DNA from: Clostridium carboxidivorans P7
GTDB taxonomy: Bacteria; Bacillota; Clostridia; Clostridiales; Clostridiaceae
Assembly: GCF_001038625.1 (NCBI RefSeq)
Contig: NZ_CP011803.1
Span: forward strand, 124,001-188,000
Direction: 5' to 3'
Length of the DNA: 64,000 nucleotides
Below are positions 1 through 8,180 of the stretch, piece by piece (the stretch's first letter is position 1; each line of letters starts with the position of its first letter). Both the position numbers and the translations under genes were made by a program. Under the pieces are notes generated by a model. It was not told the origin of the DNA. It made no database searches and saw only the letters and a program-made list of their open reading frames with translations.

Positions 1-2
1 AA

Positions 3-173
3 AATTGCACACATATAAATTTAAAAATAGATCCATTTAAGTTTATAGAAGGTATAATAGTTGATCCGAGAGCCAGTGATTGGTATTTAGAAGCTATAAA
101 ATTATACTGTTTGCGATTAGGCTTCAATATTATTCCGATAAAATCAGATTTATATTCCCCAGGTGATTTCTAA
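3..173 (+). CDS. C-terminal fragment of an unidentified protein (cut by window edge)
   Basis: An open frame runs in from the left edge and stops at TAA 171-173, giving 56 residues that end in ...IPIKSDLYSPGDF. I do not recognise the family. The stretch GIIVDPRASDWYLEAIKLYC is weakly reminiscent of the VDPxA segment seen in nuclease-type folds, but that is not enough for a call. In Bacillus the gene before spoVM is thiN (thiamine pyrophosphokinase), and this tail does not look like ThiN. Codon use is like the neighbours, so it is probably a real gene end, but the evidence is only an open frame and a position upstream of a probable promoter. Confidence 0.45.
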   Translation, partial: NCTHINLKIDPFKFIEGIIVDPRASDWYLEAIKLYCLRLGFNIIPIKSDLYSPGDF

Positions 174-206
174 ATAATTAAAATTTTAAGATTATCAATA
201 TTTTTG

Positions 207-235
207 TAACATTCTATTTTGCTGTTTCATATAAT
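207..235 (+). promoter_or_regulatory. candidate sigma-E-type promoter for the 55-residue membrane protein and spoVM
   Basis: CATATAAT at 228-235 matches the sigma-E -10 consensus CATACAAT at 7 of 8 positions. TAACATT at 207-213 is a partial -35 (5 of 7 to TCATATT), with the expected 14-nt spacer. In B. subtilis spoVM is transcribed in the mother cell by sigma-E, which fits. AT-rich DNA makes chance matches easy, so this is an inference. Confidence 0.4.
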
Positions 236-264
236 AATATAGAATGACTTTGGGGGATAATAAT

Positions 265-432
265 ATGTCTAAGAAGGTGTGTACTAAAAGTTTTAAGAAA
301 AAAGTTGGAATTGCTCTGGTATCCATTGGCTTGGGGATTATAATTACTGTTATTATCCCATTTTGGGGGTTTATAATGGTAGTTGGTGCATTACTCATTT
401 GCCTAGGATTTAAGCTTATAGATTTTCATTAA
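265..432 (+). CDS. small two-helix membrane protein upstream of spoVM
   Basis: This is a 55-residue protein beginning MSKKVCTKSFKKK. A basic N-terminal tail is followed by two hydrophobic segments (about residues 14-29 and 31-50) separated by a short PFWG turn. An ATG at 244 is in frame, but the G-rich run TTTGGGGGA at about 249-257 is correctly spaced for ATG 265, so that start was chosen. The gene ends 18 nt before spoVM and both follow the same candidate sigma-E promoter, so they are probably co-transcribed. I know no function. The topology suggests an inner-membrane hairpin, and a role in spore envelope assembly is only a guess from context. Confidence 0.6.
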   Translation: MSKKVCTKSFKKKVGIALVSIGLGIIITVIIPFWGFIMVVGALLICLGFKLIDFH

Positions 433-450
433 TTTGGGGGAGGAATATAT

Positions 451-522
451 ATGAAATTTATTACCATAAAACTTCCTAGATTTATATCTAGAATCATAAA
501 AGTCTTTAAGAAAAAAAAATAA
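451..522 (+). CDS. spoVM: stage V sporulation protein SpoVM (micro-ORF)
   Basis: This 23-codon gene starts MKFITIKLPRF and ends in a run of four lysines. B. subtilis SpoVM is a 26-residue amphipathic helix beginning MKFYTIKLPKF, so nine of the first eleven residues match, including Pro9, which is needed for its function. SpoVM recognises the convex forespore membrane and anchors the coat ATPase SpoIVA there. AATTTGGGGGAGGAATATAT upstream gives a strong ribosome-binding site 8 nt before ATG 451. The position just before rpmB on the opposite strand is the same as in Bacillus. It is too short for ordinary gene callers and easily missed. The C-terminus is shorter and more basic than in Bacillus. 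Confidence 0.9.
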   Translation: MKFITIKLPRFISRIIKVFKKKK

Positions 523-540
523 GTTTATAGTAAAATAAAT

Positions 541-575
541 AAAAATGCAATTGTAAAAACAACTGCATTTTTTAT
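541..575. terminator. bidirectional terminator between spoVM and rpmB
   Basis: AAAAATGCAATTGT pairs with ACAACTGCATTTTT across a four-base loop, with one imperfect pair that becomes G-U on the minus strand. A-rich and T-rich flanks let it serve both convergent genes, rpmB better than spoVM. Confidence 0.75.
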
Positions 576-578
576 TTA

Positions 579-770
579 TTAAATAGCACGTTGAACCTTT
601 CCAGAACGAAGGCATCTTGTACAAACATGAATAGTTTTTGGAGTTCCGTTAACTATAGCTTTAACTTTTCTTATGTTTGGAGCCCATGATCTTTTAGATT
701 GACGGTGTGAATGGCTGTATTGAACACCAAATACAACACCTTTTTCGCATATTTCGCACTTCTTTGACAT
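579..770 (-). CDS. rpmB: 50S ribosomal protein L28
   Basis: This is a 63-residue basic protein beginning MSKKCEICEKGVVFGVQYSH. It carries a CxxC pair near the N-terminus (CEIC) and another near residue 52 (CTRC), the zinc-binding form of L28. The family signature of Gly-Val-Ser-His-like residues followed by a basic RWAPN-type segment is present. The start at 770 was chosen because AAGGAGGTG lies 6-8 nt upstream; a further in-frame ATG at 779 overlaps that site. It is transcribed away from yloU, and the head-to-head arrangement matches Bacillus. A possible promoter on the minus strand (TTGCGC, 18 nt, TAAAAT) lies at 829-858. Confidence 0.97.
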   Translation of the reverse strand: MSKKCEICEKGVVFGVQYSHSHRQSKRSWAPNIRKVKAIVNGTPKTIHVCTRCLRSGKVQRAI

Positions 771-909
771 TAAAAACACCTCCTTAAAAAACTGTGAAGA
801 AATAATCTCCTCAATTCAAACATTTATTATTTTACCATAGAATAGGTTAGTTGCGCAAGTATATAATATAATTTAGTAGTATAAATAATGTTTTAAATTA
901 TATATTTCC

Positions 910-938
910 TTGAATAAATTTATTATTTAATATAAAAT
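910..938 (+). promoter_or_regulatory. sigma-A-type promoter for yloU-fakA
   Basis: TTGAAT at 910-915 and TAAAAT at 933-938 are separated by exactly 17 nt. They lie 37 nt before the yloU start, giving a short leader. Confidence 0.6.
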
Positions 939-974
939 ATGTTATATGATGTTTAAAGTAGGGAGGATTTTATT

Positions 975-1325
975 ATGATAGGTAATATCACCAGCGAAAA
1001 TGGGTATATTAATTATTCAGAAGAAATTGTTGCCAACATAGTTGGAGTTTCAACTATGGAATGCTATGGTGTTGTAGGTATGGCTTCAAGAAATGCTAAA
1101 GATGGACTCTGGAAATTAATAAACGGTGAAAACTTAAGTAAAGGCGTAAAAGTTCGTTCAAAAGATAACGAGTTATTTATAGAGTTATATATAATGGTTG
1201 AATATGGAACAAAGATATCTGTGATAGCTAATAACATAATTCAAAAAATAAAATATAATTTAGAAAATTATACAGGACTTAAAGTATCAAGTATTACTGT
1301 AAATGTTCAAGGTGTCAGAGTCTAG
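975..1325 (+). CDS. yloU: Asp23/Gls24-family envelope stress protein (YloU-like)
   Basis: This 116-residue protein is typical of the short Asp23 family, with the pattern GxIxxSEEIVANIVGVSTMECYGVVGMA at residues 5-37 followed by a VKVRSKDNELFIELYIMVEYG beta segment and a C-terminal SSITVNVQGVRV strand. Family members are soluble or membrane-associated proteins connected with the cell envelope, and their biochemical role is not settled. The gene follows a GGGAGG site and lies 15 nt before fakA, with which it forms an operon in most Firmicutes. The pairing suggests a link to fatty acid or membrane homeostasis, but this is context only. Confidence 0.93.
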   Translation: MIGNITSENGYINYSEEIVANIVGVSTMECYGVVGMASRNAKDGLWKLINGENLSKGVKVRSKDNELFIELYIMVEYGTKISVIANNIIQKIKYNLENYTGLKVSSITVNVQGVRV

Positions 1326-1340
1326 GGAGGTAATTCATAA

Positions 1341-2978
1341 ATGGAACACTTAAAAATAGATGGGCAATGCTTTTATAATATGGTTGTGAATGGGAGCAAC
1401 TCCCTAGAAGAAAATAAGGAGTATGTAAATTCTTTGAATGTTTTCCCAGTTCCAGATGGCGATACAGGAACTAATATGTCTATGACATTTAGAACAGCTG
1501 TATCAGAAATACAAGGTATGCAAAATAAATCAGTAGGAGAAATTGTAAAAAAATTATCCAAAGGTGCACTTATGGGTGCAAGAGGTAATTCTGGTGTAAT
1601 ACTTTCACAAATATTTAGGGGAATCGCAAAATCATTAGAAACAAAAGAATATGTTAATTCTAAAGAATTTGCGGAAAGCTTAATGGAAGGGTCAAAGGCT
1701 GCTTATAAAGCTGTTATGAGACCTACAGAAGGTACTATACTTACTATCATAAGAGCAGCCGGCGAAAGCGCGGTTAAATGTGAGAGTGACGATATAGCAG
1801 TAATGTTAGAAGAAGTTTGTGACTACAGCAAATCAATGCTTAATAAAACTCCTGAAATGCTTCCAGTGCTTAAAAAAGCTAAGGTAGTTGATGCTGGCGG
1901 TATGGGACTTCTTATAATACTTCAAGGAATGTATGAAGTTGTAAAGAATAATATGGAGTCAATAGAAATTAAATCTCCTAAAAAAGTTGAAGTGCCATCG
2001 GTAATTCAAAACTTAGAAGAACATGATATAAAGTTTGGATATTGTACTGAATTTTTTATACGTTCAAACAATGTTGAAATTGATGATTTTAAACATACCA
2101 TAGAAAAAATTGGTGATTCTATGGTAATAGTTAATGATGAAGATATAGTAAAGGTTCATATTCATACAAATGATCCAGGGAAGGTATTGTCAGAAGCCGT
2201 TAAGCTTGGAGAACTTTCTAAAATAAAGATTGATAATATGAGAGAGCAGCATAGAAATGTATTAGATATACATAATGAAGCCTCTATTGAAAAGGATGAA
2301 GAACAGGAAAATATTCAGTTAAAGAAGTATGCTTTTGTATCAGTTGCCATGGGAGAAGGAATAAAAAATATATTTGAGGATCTGGGAGTAGATTTTGTTA
2401 TAGAAGGCGGCCAAACTATGAATCCAAGTACTCAAGATATATTAGAATGTATAAATAAAATAAATGCAGAAAATATTCTGGTTTTCCCAAATAATAAAAA
2501 TATAATCATGGCAGCTAATCAGGCAGCAGAAATTTCTGATAAAAATGTAAAGGTAGTAGAAACTAAAACTATACCTCAGGGAATTACAGCTATAACATCA
2601 TTTAATCAAGAATTAGAACTTGATGAAAATATAAAAGCTATGGAAGAAGGTATAAATAAGGTAACTACAGGTTCTGTGACTTATGCCGTGAGAGATACTG
2701 AAATAGATGGTAAAGTCATTAAAGAAGGAGATATTCTAGGTATTGTAGAAGGAAAAATAGAGGAAATAGGAAATGATATGTTTAACATATGCAATAATAT
2801 TGTTTCCAGTATGGTGAAGGATGACAGTGAGTTAATAACTGTTTTTTGTGGAAAGGATTGCGAAAAAGATAAAGTAGATGAATTTTCAAGTAAACTTCAA
2901 GAAAAATATAAAGATATAGATGTACAATTTTACGATGGAAATCAGCCATTATACTACTTTATTGTATCTGTGGAATAA
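1341..2978 (+). CDS. fakA: fatty acid kinase catalytic subunit FakA (DAK2-domain protein YloV)
   Basis: The 545-residue protein has an N-terminal DAK2 nucleotide-binding domain containing NVFPVPDGDTGTN (residues 33-45), whose aspartates bind Mg-ATP, and GARGNSGVILSQI (about residues 79-91). The middle and C-terminal parts match the YloV/FakA DegV-like region. FakA phosphorylates fatty acids held by FakB (DegV-family) carriers so that PlsY can use acyl phosphates; plsX, which interconverts acyl phosphate and acyl-ACP, is also in this window. No fakB gene is present here. Length agrees with the family (about 550). The start ATG has GGGAGG upstream, and the gene ends at a strong terminator, so yloU-fakA is a two-gene unit. 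Confidence 0.95.
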   Translation: MEHLKIDGQCFYNMVVNGSNSLEENKEYVNSLNVFPVPDGDTGTNMSMTFRTAVSEIQGMQNKSVGEIVKKLSKGALMGARGNSGVILSQIFRGIAKSLETKEYVNSKEFAESLMEGSKAAYKAVMRPTEGTILTIIRAAGESAVKCESDDIAVMLEEVCDYSKSMLNKTPEMLPVLKKAKVVDAGGMGLLIILQGMYEVVKNNMESIEIKSPKKVEVPSVIQNLEEHDIKFGYCTEFFIRSNNVEIDDFKHTIEKIGDSMVIVNDEDIVKVHIHTNDPGKVLSEAVKLGELSKIKIDNMREQHRNVLDIHNEASIEKDEEQENIQLKKYAFVSVAMGEGIKNIFEDLGVDFVIEGGQTMNPSTQDILECINKINAENILVFPNNKNIIMAANQAAEISDKNVKVVETKTIPQGITAITSFNQELELDENIKAMEEGINKVTTGSVTYAVRDTEIDGKVIKEGDILGIVEGKIEEIGNDMFNICNNIVSSMVKDDSELITVFCGKDCEKDKVDEFSSKLQEKYKDIDVQFYDGNQPLYYFIVSVE

Positions 2979-2989
2979 AATCTTAAATA

Positions 2990-3012
2990 AAAAAAGCCTT
3001 TAGGCTTTTTTT
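2990..3012 (+). terminator. rho-independent terminator after fakA
   Basis: A nine-pair stem, AAAAAAGCC with GGCTTTTTT, closes a four-base loop and runs into a T tract. Confidence 0.85.
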
Positions 3013-3072
3013 ATTTGTAGATAAGCAAGTGTTTGGTAAGTTTTATTATGAGTTTTAAAAGTGGGTGGTTTT

Positions 3073-5118
3073 GTGGATGTATATAGTGACATAAGCAGCA
3101 TAAAGGGAGTTGGACCTAAAACAGCAGACAATTTAAGAAAATGTGGTATATTCAATGTTATGGATTTACTTTTATATTTTCCAAGAGATTATGAAAGTAT
3201 ATCTTCTTGTGGAAATATAAATGGAGAAAAAACTAATAATAAAGTGATAATAAATTGCAAAACCATTAGAATTGAGAGAGATATAAGAACTAAAACAGGA
3301 AAAACATTAACAACTATAGTTTTTCATGATGGGAACAATATTTTAAAGGGAAAATGGTTTAATCAGCCTTATATAAAAAATAGCTTTAGAATAGGTAACA
3401 TATATACTTTGATGGGAAAAATAGAAGAATTTAGAGGAGAAATGTTTATTGCTAATCCTAAATTGTTGAAAAACAATCAAAATATTTCAAAAGTAGAGGA
3501 AAAGATAATACCAAAATATCCTTTAAAATCTGGAATAACTAACAATTTAGTAATTAAGTTAGTAAATATAATATTAGAAGATGTAGTAATAGTAGAAAAT
3601 CTACCTGATTATATAATAAATAAATATAAATTATGTGATCTAGATAAAGCTATAAGAGTTATACATAATCCTATAAATTTAGCTGAGTTAGACGAAGCTA
3701 CTAAAAGACTTAAGTTTCAGGAATTATTTACGTATTCATTAAAAATATTGATGCTTAAAAATTATTTTAATGAAAATAAAAAAGGTATAGCATTTAGTAT
3801 AGCAAAAGAACTAAATGCTTTAAAGGATAGGATTCCTTACCAGTTGACTAAGGCTCAAAATAGGGTAATAAGAGAAATATTAATAGATGAAAAAAAATCG
3901 TGTCCTATGAATAGGTTGGTTCAAGGTGATGTAGGAAGTGGTAAAACTATTGTAGCATTAATATCTATATTTAATGTTATAAAAAATGGGTATCAAGCTG
4001 TAATGATGGCACCTACGGAAATATTAGCCACTCAACACTATGATGAAGCATTAAAATTATTTGAAGGCTTTGGTATAAATATAAAATTACTTTGCGGGAG
4101 TGTATCACAAAAAAACAAGCAGGAAATAAAAAAAGAATTAGCCAGTGGAGAAATAGATTTAATAATAGGTACACATGCTTTGATTGAAGATGATGTGGAA
4201 TTTAAAAATTTGGGAATGGTAGTTACAGATGAACAGCATAGATTTGGAGTAATGCAGAGAAGCAGGTTGACTAATAAAGGAGCAAATGTAGATACTATTG
4301 TTATGACAGCTACTCCTATACCTAGAACTTTAAGCCTTTATCTTTATGGCGATTTAAATGTATCAATTATTGATGAACTACCTCCAGGACGTCAAAAAAT
4401 AGAAACTCAATATATTAAACAAGATTTCAAATATAAAGCTTATAATTTTGCCTTAGATGAAATAAGAAAAGGACGACAAGTATATATAGTTTGTCCACTA
4501 GTTGAAGAGAATGAAGAATTAAAATTAAGTTCTGTGGAAAACTTATACACGGAATTGAAAGAGGAGTATTTTAAGGACATAAGTGTGGAAATTCTACATG
4601 GTAAAATGTCTCCAAAACTCAAGGAAAAAATAATGAATGAGTTTAAGGAAGGAAAAACAAAGGTTATTGTTTCTACTACAGTTATAGAAGTGGGAATTAA
4701 TGTTCCTAATGCTACTCTTATGATAATAGAAAATGCAGAAAGATTTGGATTAGCACAGCTCCACCAATTAAGAGGAAGAGTGGGAAGAGGAAAGCATAAA
4801 TCCTACTGTATACTTATTGCAGATATTAAAAATGATATTATAAGAAAAAGAATGGAAATTATGAAAAGCAGTAATGATGGATTCTTTATTGCTGAACAAG
4901 ATTTAAAAATTAGAGGAGCAGGAGAGATATTTGGTTTTAGGCAGCATGGCGAAAATGGACTCATACTGGCAGATGTAGTTCAGGATATAAATTTATTGAA
5001 ATTAGCAAATGCAGAAGCTAAAAGACTTACAGAAAGTAAGGATGACAAAGATATAAATATTAAAAATGGAATTTATGATAAAATTGGTAAAAGTACAAAA
5101 TATATTTGTTTTAATTAA
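3073..5118 (+). CDS. recG: ATP-dependent DNA helicase RecG
   Basis: RecG remodels stalled replication forks and branch-migrates Holliday junctions. The protein begins MDVYSDISSIKGVGPKTADN, the usual helix-hairpin-helix-like start of RecG, followed by an OB-fold wedge domain, then a superfamily 2 helicase core with Walker A GDVGSGKT (residues 285-292) and a DEQH box (386-389). TATPIPRTL and the QLRGRVGRG motif VI are clear, and the C-terminal RecG signature is intact. A GTG at 3061 is in frame, but GGGTGGT serves GTG 3073 with correct spacing, and family N-termini agree. The length (681 residues) is typical. The gene stands alone after the fakA terminator. Confidence 0.96.
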   Translation: MDVYSDISSIKGVGPKTADNLRKCGIFNVMDLLLYFPRDYESISSCGNINGEKTNNKVIINCKTIRIERDIRTKTGKTLTTIVFHDGNNILKGKWFNQPYIKNSFRIGNIYTLMGKIEEFRGEMFIANPKLLKNNQNISKVEEKIIPKYPLKSGITNNLVIKLVNIILEDVVIVENLPDYIINKYKLCDLDKAIRVIHNPINLAELDEATKRLKFQELFTYSLKILMLKNYFNENKKGIAFSIAKELNALKDRIPYQLTKAQNRVIREILIDEKKSCPMNRLVQGDVGSGKTIVALISIFNVIKNGYQAVMMAPTEILATQHYDEALKLFEGFGINIKLLCGSVSQKNKQEIKKELASGEIDLIIGTHALIEDDVEFKNLGMVVTDEQHRFGVMQRSRLTNKGANVDTIVMTATPIPRTLSLYLYGDLNVSIIDELPPGRQKIETQYIKQDFKYKAYNFALDEIRKGRQVYIVCPLVEENEELKLSSVENLYTELKEEYFKDISVEILHGKMSPKLKEKIMNEFKEGKTKVIVSTTVIEVGINVPNATLMIIENAERFGLAQLHQLRGRVGRGKHKSYCILIADIKNDIIRKRMEIMKSSNDGFFIAEQDLKIRGAGEIFGFRQHGENGLILADVVQDINLLKLANAEAKRLTESKDDKDINIKNGIYDKIGKSTKYICFN

Positions 5119-5281
5119 TTTTATATTTTCTATTAATTTAACAAAAAATAAGTATTTTGAGAATTCAAATTGTATTTCTGATAACGGAAATAAATTTTGT
5201 ATAATGAAAGCATATATGTTAAAATATTATAGAAAAATATATAATTTTTAAACATCGTGCTAATTACAAGGAGGAAAAATT

Positions 5282-5842
5282 ATGAGAATTATTGCAGGTC
5301 TTGCAAAGGGAAGAAAAATTATGTCACCAATTGGTATGGATACCACGAGACCTACTTTAGATAGAGTAAAAGAAGCTATGTTTAACATAATACAAAATAA
5401 AACTTATGGTTCAATAGCTTTGGATGTGTTTTCTGGAACAGGAAGTTTAGGATTAGAAGCTGCTAGCAGAGGAGCTAAACAATGTTATTTGGTTGACAGA
5501 AGTCCTGAAACTTATTCTTTTTTAGTTAAAAATGTAGAAAATCTAAAATTTCAACAAATTTGTAAGTGTATTAATATGGATTCATACAAGGCGCTAGAAG
5601 AATTTGCTAGGAAAAAAATAGTTTTTGATTTGATCTTTATAGATCCACCTTACATGAAAGATATGATTCCACCTGCAGTTGAAATTATAGAAAAAGAAGG
5701 ATTGTTGAATAAAGATGGACTTATAGTAACTAAAATTGATACTAGAGAAGAATTATATCAGGGAACAGATAAAATAATTCTTGTTGATTATAGAAAGTAC
5801 GGTAAAACAACAGTTTGTTTCTATAGGTACAGGGAGGATTAA
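5282..5842 (+). CDS. rsmD: 16S rRNA (guanine(966)-N(2))-methyltransferase RsmD
   Basis: The 186-residue protein has a Rossmann SAM-binding fold. It begins [13 protein letters not shown] and [15 protein letters not shown], and has the SAM loop [18 protein letters not shown] (about residues 49-66). The catalytic DPPY of N-6/N-2 amino methyltransferases is at 121-124. RsmD methylates G966 in helix 31 of 16S rRNA. It starts at an ATG after AAGGAGG and ends 5 nt before coaD. The rsmD-coaD pair is conserved across Firmicutes, although the products have unrelated functions. Confidence 0.96.
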   Translation: MRIIAGLAKGRKIMSPIGMDTTRPTLDRVKEAMFNIIQNKTYGSIALDVFSGTGSLGLEAASRGAKQCYLVDRSPETYSFLVKNVENLKFQQICKCINMDSYKALEEFARKKIVFDLIFIDPPYMKDMIPPAVEIIEKEGLLNKDGLIVTKIDTREELYQGTDKIILVDYRKYGKTTVCFYRYRED

Positions 5843-5847
5843 TTATT

Positions 5848-6330
5848 ATGAGAACAGCAGTATACCCCGGAAGTTTTGATCCTATAACTAATGGTCATTT
5901 AGACATAATAAAAAGATCTTCAAAGGTTTTTGATGAATTAGTTGTTGGAGTATTAGTAAATCCACAAAAAAAAGGACTTTTTGATATAGAAGAAAGAGTT
6001 GAATTAATTAAGAAAGCGGTTAAAGATATACCAAATGTAAAGGTTGAAAGTTTCAGTGGATTACTAATTAATTTTTTGAGACAAAAACATGCTAAGGTAA
6101 TAGTTAAGGGGCTTAGAGCAGTTTCAGACTTTGAATATGAATTTCAAATGTCACTTATGAATAGTAAACTGGATCCTAATATAGAAACAGTATTTATGAT
6201 GGCTAGTGCAGGAAATTCTTTTTTAAGTTCTTCATCAGTCAAGCAAGTAGCTATGTTTGGTGGATGTATTCAAGGATTAGTACCAGATAGTGTAATGCCA
6301 GCTGTAATTAATAAGATAAAAAACCTTTAG
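5848..6330 (+). CDS. coaD: phosphopantetheine adenylyltransferase
   Basis: CoaD transfers AMP from ATP to 4'-phosphopantetheine in the penultimate step of coenzyme A synthesis. The 160-residue protein starts [17 protein letters not shown], where T14-x-G-H17 is the nucleotidyltransferase HxGH-type site. [12 protein letters not shown] and the C-terminal FLSSSSVKQ segment (ATP and phosphate contacts) are also present. Length is typical (about 160). It follows rsmD with a 5-nt gap and a GGGAGG site, and precedes a coiled-coil gene by 14 nt, so the three are likely one operon. Confidence 0.97.
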   Translation: MRTAVYPGSFDPITNGHLDIIKRSSKVFDELVVGVLVNPQKKGLFDIEERVELIKKAVKDIPNVKVESFSGLLINFLRQKHAKVIVKGLRAVSDFEYEFQMSLMNSKLDPNIETVFMMASAGNSFLSSSSVKQVAMFGGCIQGLVPDSVMPAVINKIKNL

Positions 6331-6344
6331 GGGGAAAAGATTTT

Positions 6345-6869
6345 ATGGATGTTATTAAATTACTAGAATATCTTAATGAAATTATAGAAACATCTGCAAA
6401 AGTTCCTATGACAGGGAAAGTTATAGTACACAAGAAAGAAACTTTGGAAATAATAGAAAAAATAATTAATTATCTTCCAGATGAATTGAAAAAAGCCCAG
6501 TGGATAGTTGAAGAAAAAGAGAGAATATTAAGTGAGGCTATTGAAGAAGCTGAAAATTTAAAAAGGGAAAATATTAATTTTTTAAAGAAGCAAATAGAAA
6601 ATCATGATATAACAAGACAAGCAAAAGTAAAAGCAGAGGCTATTGTAGCTTCTGCTGAAAGAAGTGCTAAATCTATAAGATTAGGAGCCAGGGACTATGC
6701 AGATGAAATTTTAAATCAGTTAGACAATGAAATAGCTAATAAAAGTAAAACTATGATGATAAACTTAAAAAAGCAAATGCAAGATTTTGTAGTTGATTTA
6801 GAATCTAGCATTGATTTAAATTCTGATACAATAAGAGAAAATATTAAAGAACTAAGGGATATGAAATAG
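6345..6869 (+). CDS. coiled-coil protein of unknown function (ATP synthase b / DivIVA-like)
   Basis: This is a 174-residue charged protein without signal peptide or membrane helix. After about 50 residues beginning MDVIKLLEYLNEIIETSAKV, the rest is predicted to be one long helix rich in Glu, Lys and Ala (ERILSEAIEEAENLKREN, KVKAEAIVASAERSAKSIRLG). This composition resembles the b or E stator subunits of rotary ATPases and DivIVA-type coiled coils, and such genes are often labelled loosely as ATPase. I do not assign a function. It is 14 nt after coaD in the same orientation and overlaps the 3' end of convergent ylbJ by 18 nt. Its setting beside coaD and ylbJ is what I recall from other clostridia. 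Confidence 0.85.
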   Translation: MDVIKLLEYLNEIIETSAKVPMTGKVIVHKKETLEIIEKIINYLPDELKKAQWIVEEKERILSEAIEEAENLKRENINFLKKQIENHDITRQAKVKAEAIVASAERSAKSIRLGARDYADEILNQLDNEIANKSKTMMINLKKQMQDFVVDLESSIDLNSDTIRENIKELRDMK

Positions 6870-8021
6870 TTTCTTGATCTTAAAAGTAATCCAAGGTAGA
6901 ATTATTAAAAAAATAATTGTTATTATAAAAGTATATTCAAGTGAATAAGTACTTATATAATTTATATTGAAGCTTTGTTTTGACTGATTGAAATACATAA
7001 GTTTATAAAGAATTATGCTTATTATAGAGCAACTTATACCTTGTAGTATCTTTCTGAAAGCATATTTTTTCATGGAAATATTAAATTTATAAGTGAAAGA
7101 GTAAACTTGTGAGATAATGGATAATCCGCTAAAGGTAAAAAGAAAACTTACTAGTGCTATTTTTAATAATATGGATGAATTTGATGCTGAAACTAAATTG
7201 CATCCATTAGTCATTTCTATTATTCCTAGCAGGAACCCCTGTAATATGTCTTGAGGAGTATTAAGTAATAGAGAAAGCTTATGTGAAAAACTGTTAAATA
7301 AATAATTGTTTTTAACAATGTTATTTACTACAGAAAAAAGAGTAACAAATCCGCCTATAGATAGGCAGGTTTTAATGGAATTTTCGATACTGGATTTAAG
7401 AACATTACCAATGTTTGAATTTGAGTAAGTGTGAGTTCCCTTAAAGCCATTTTTTTGTCCATAAATATCTGCAGGAAGAAAAAAACCCATAGCTATACAT
7501 GAAAGAGCATTTGATAATAATAATATATATCCTATTTTAGAGTCTTTTAACATAGATATGCCTACAGATCCAAGTACAAATAGGGGACTTGCATTTGAAG
7601 CTATATTTAATAATCTTTCACAGGTTTTTAAATTTATTATGTTCTTTTCATATAAATCACAAGCATATTTTGCGCCTAAAGGATATCCACAAAGTAAACT
7701 TATCATTAATACAAAACTGCAGCTTTTTGGCAGCCTTAATGGCCTACATAAAGCATTGCCAAGGATTTTAGAATATATGTAGATGCCATCGTAAGCCATT
7801 ATTACATTTGATACTATCAAAAAAGAAAATAGCGAAGGAAATACTTTATAGAAAAAAAGTAAAGCTCCAGATACTGCTCCATCTATACAAAGTTTAGGAG
7901 AAGCTATTATTTCTAGTATAATCAAAGAACAAACAATGGTTACAAAAAGATTTTTATTCTTCAGTAAAACAGCTAATAATATAATTATAAGTATTATCAA
8001 TATGTATAATATAATTTTCAA
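6852..8021 (-). CDS. ylbJ: sporulation integral membrane protein YlbJ
   Basis: The 389-residue protein is strongly hydrophobic throughout, with about eight to ten membrane segments, starting with a long N-terminal helix MKIILYILIILIIILLAVLL. The segments FYKVFPSLFSFLIVSNVIMAY, LLCGYPLGAKYACDLYE and LLGIIEMTNGC are typical of the YlbJ (nucleoside-transporter-like gate) family. In B. subtilis ylbJ is mother-cell specific and needed for heat-resistant spores. The start is a TTG at 8021, 5-6 nt after GGTGGT on the minus strand. The gene is convergent with the upstream coiled-coil gene and overlaps its end. Being near coaD and ylbM (tmcAL) repeats the Bacillus yl cluster. Confidence 0.93.
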   Translation of the reverse strand: MKIILYILIILIIILLAVLLKNKNLFVTIVCSLIILEIIASPKLCIDGAVSGALLFFYKVFPSLFSFLIVSNVIMAYDGIYIYSKILGNALCRPLRLPKSCSFVLMISLLCGYPLGAKYACDLYEKNIINLKTCERLLNIASNASPLFVLGSVGISMLKDSKIGYILLLSNALSCIAMGFFLPADIYGQKNGFKGTHTYSNSNIGNVLKSSIENSIKTCLSIGGFVTLFSVVNNIVKNNYLFNSFSHKLSLLLNTPQDILQGFLLGIIEMTNGCNLVSASNSSILLKIALVSFLFTFSGLSIISQVYSFTYKFNISMKKYAFRKILQGISCSIISIILYKLMYFNQSKQSFNINYISTYSLEYTFIITIIFLIILPWITFKIKKLFHIP

Positions 8022-8180
8022 TCTTAACCACCAACCTTACATAAATCCATGATGTGGAAAAATTCCACAAACATTGCTAAGTTTAACTTGCTATATAATT
8101 ATATTTGCAAATTTTACTAGTTATTCTAGTTTTATATAAGATGATATTAATTTGATGGTTTTAAATTTATGCTATAAAAA

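Noticed and set aside
3..173. Phage terminase large-subunit fragment
   Set aside because: Only a weak VDPxA-like resemblance, and there is no other phage gene in the window.
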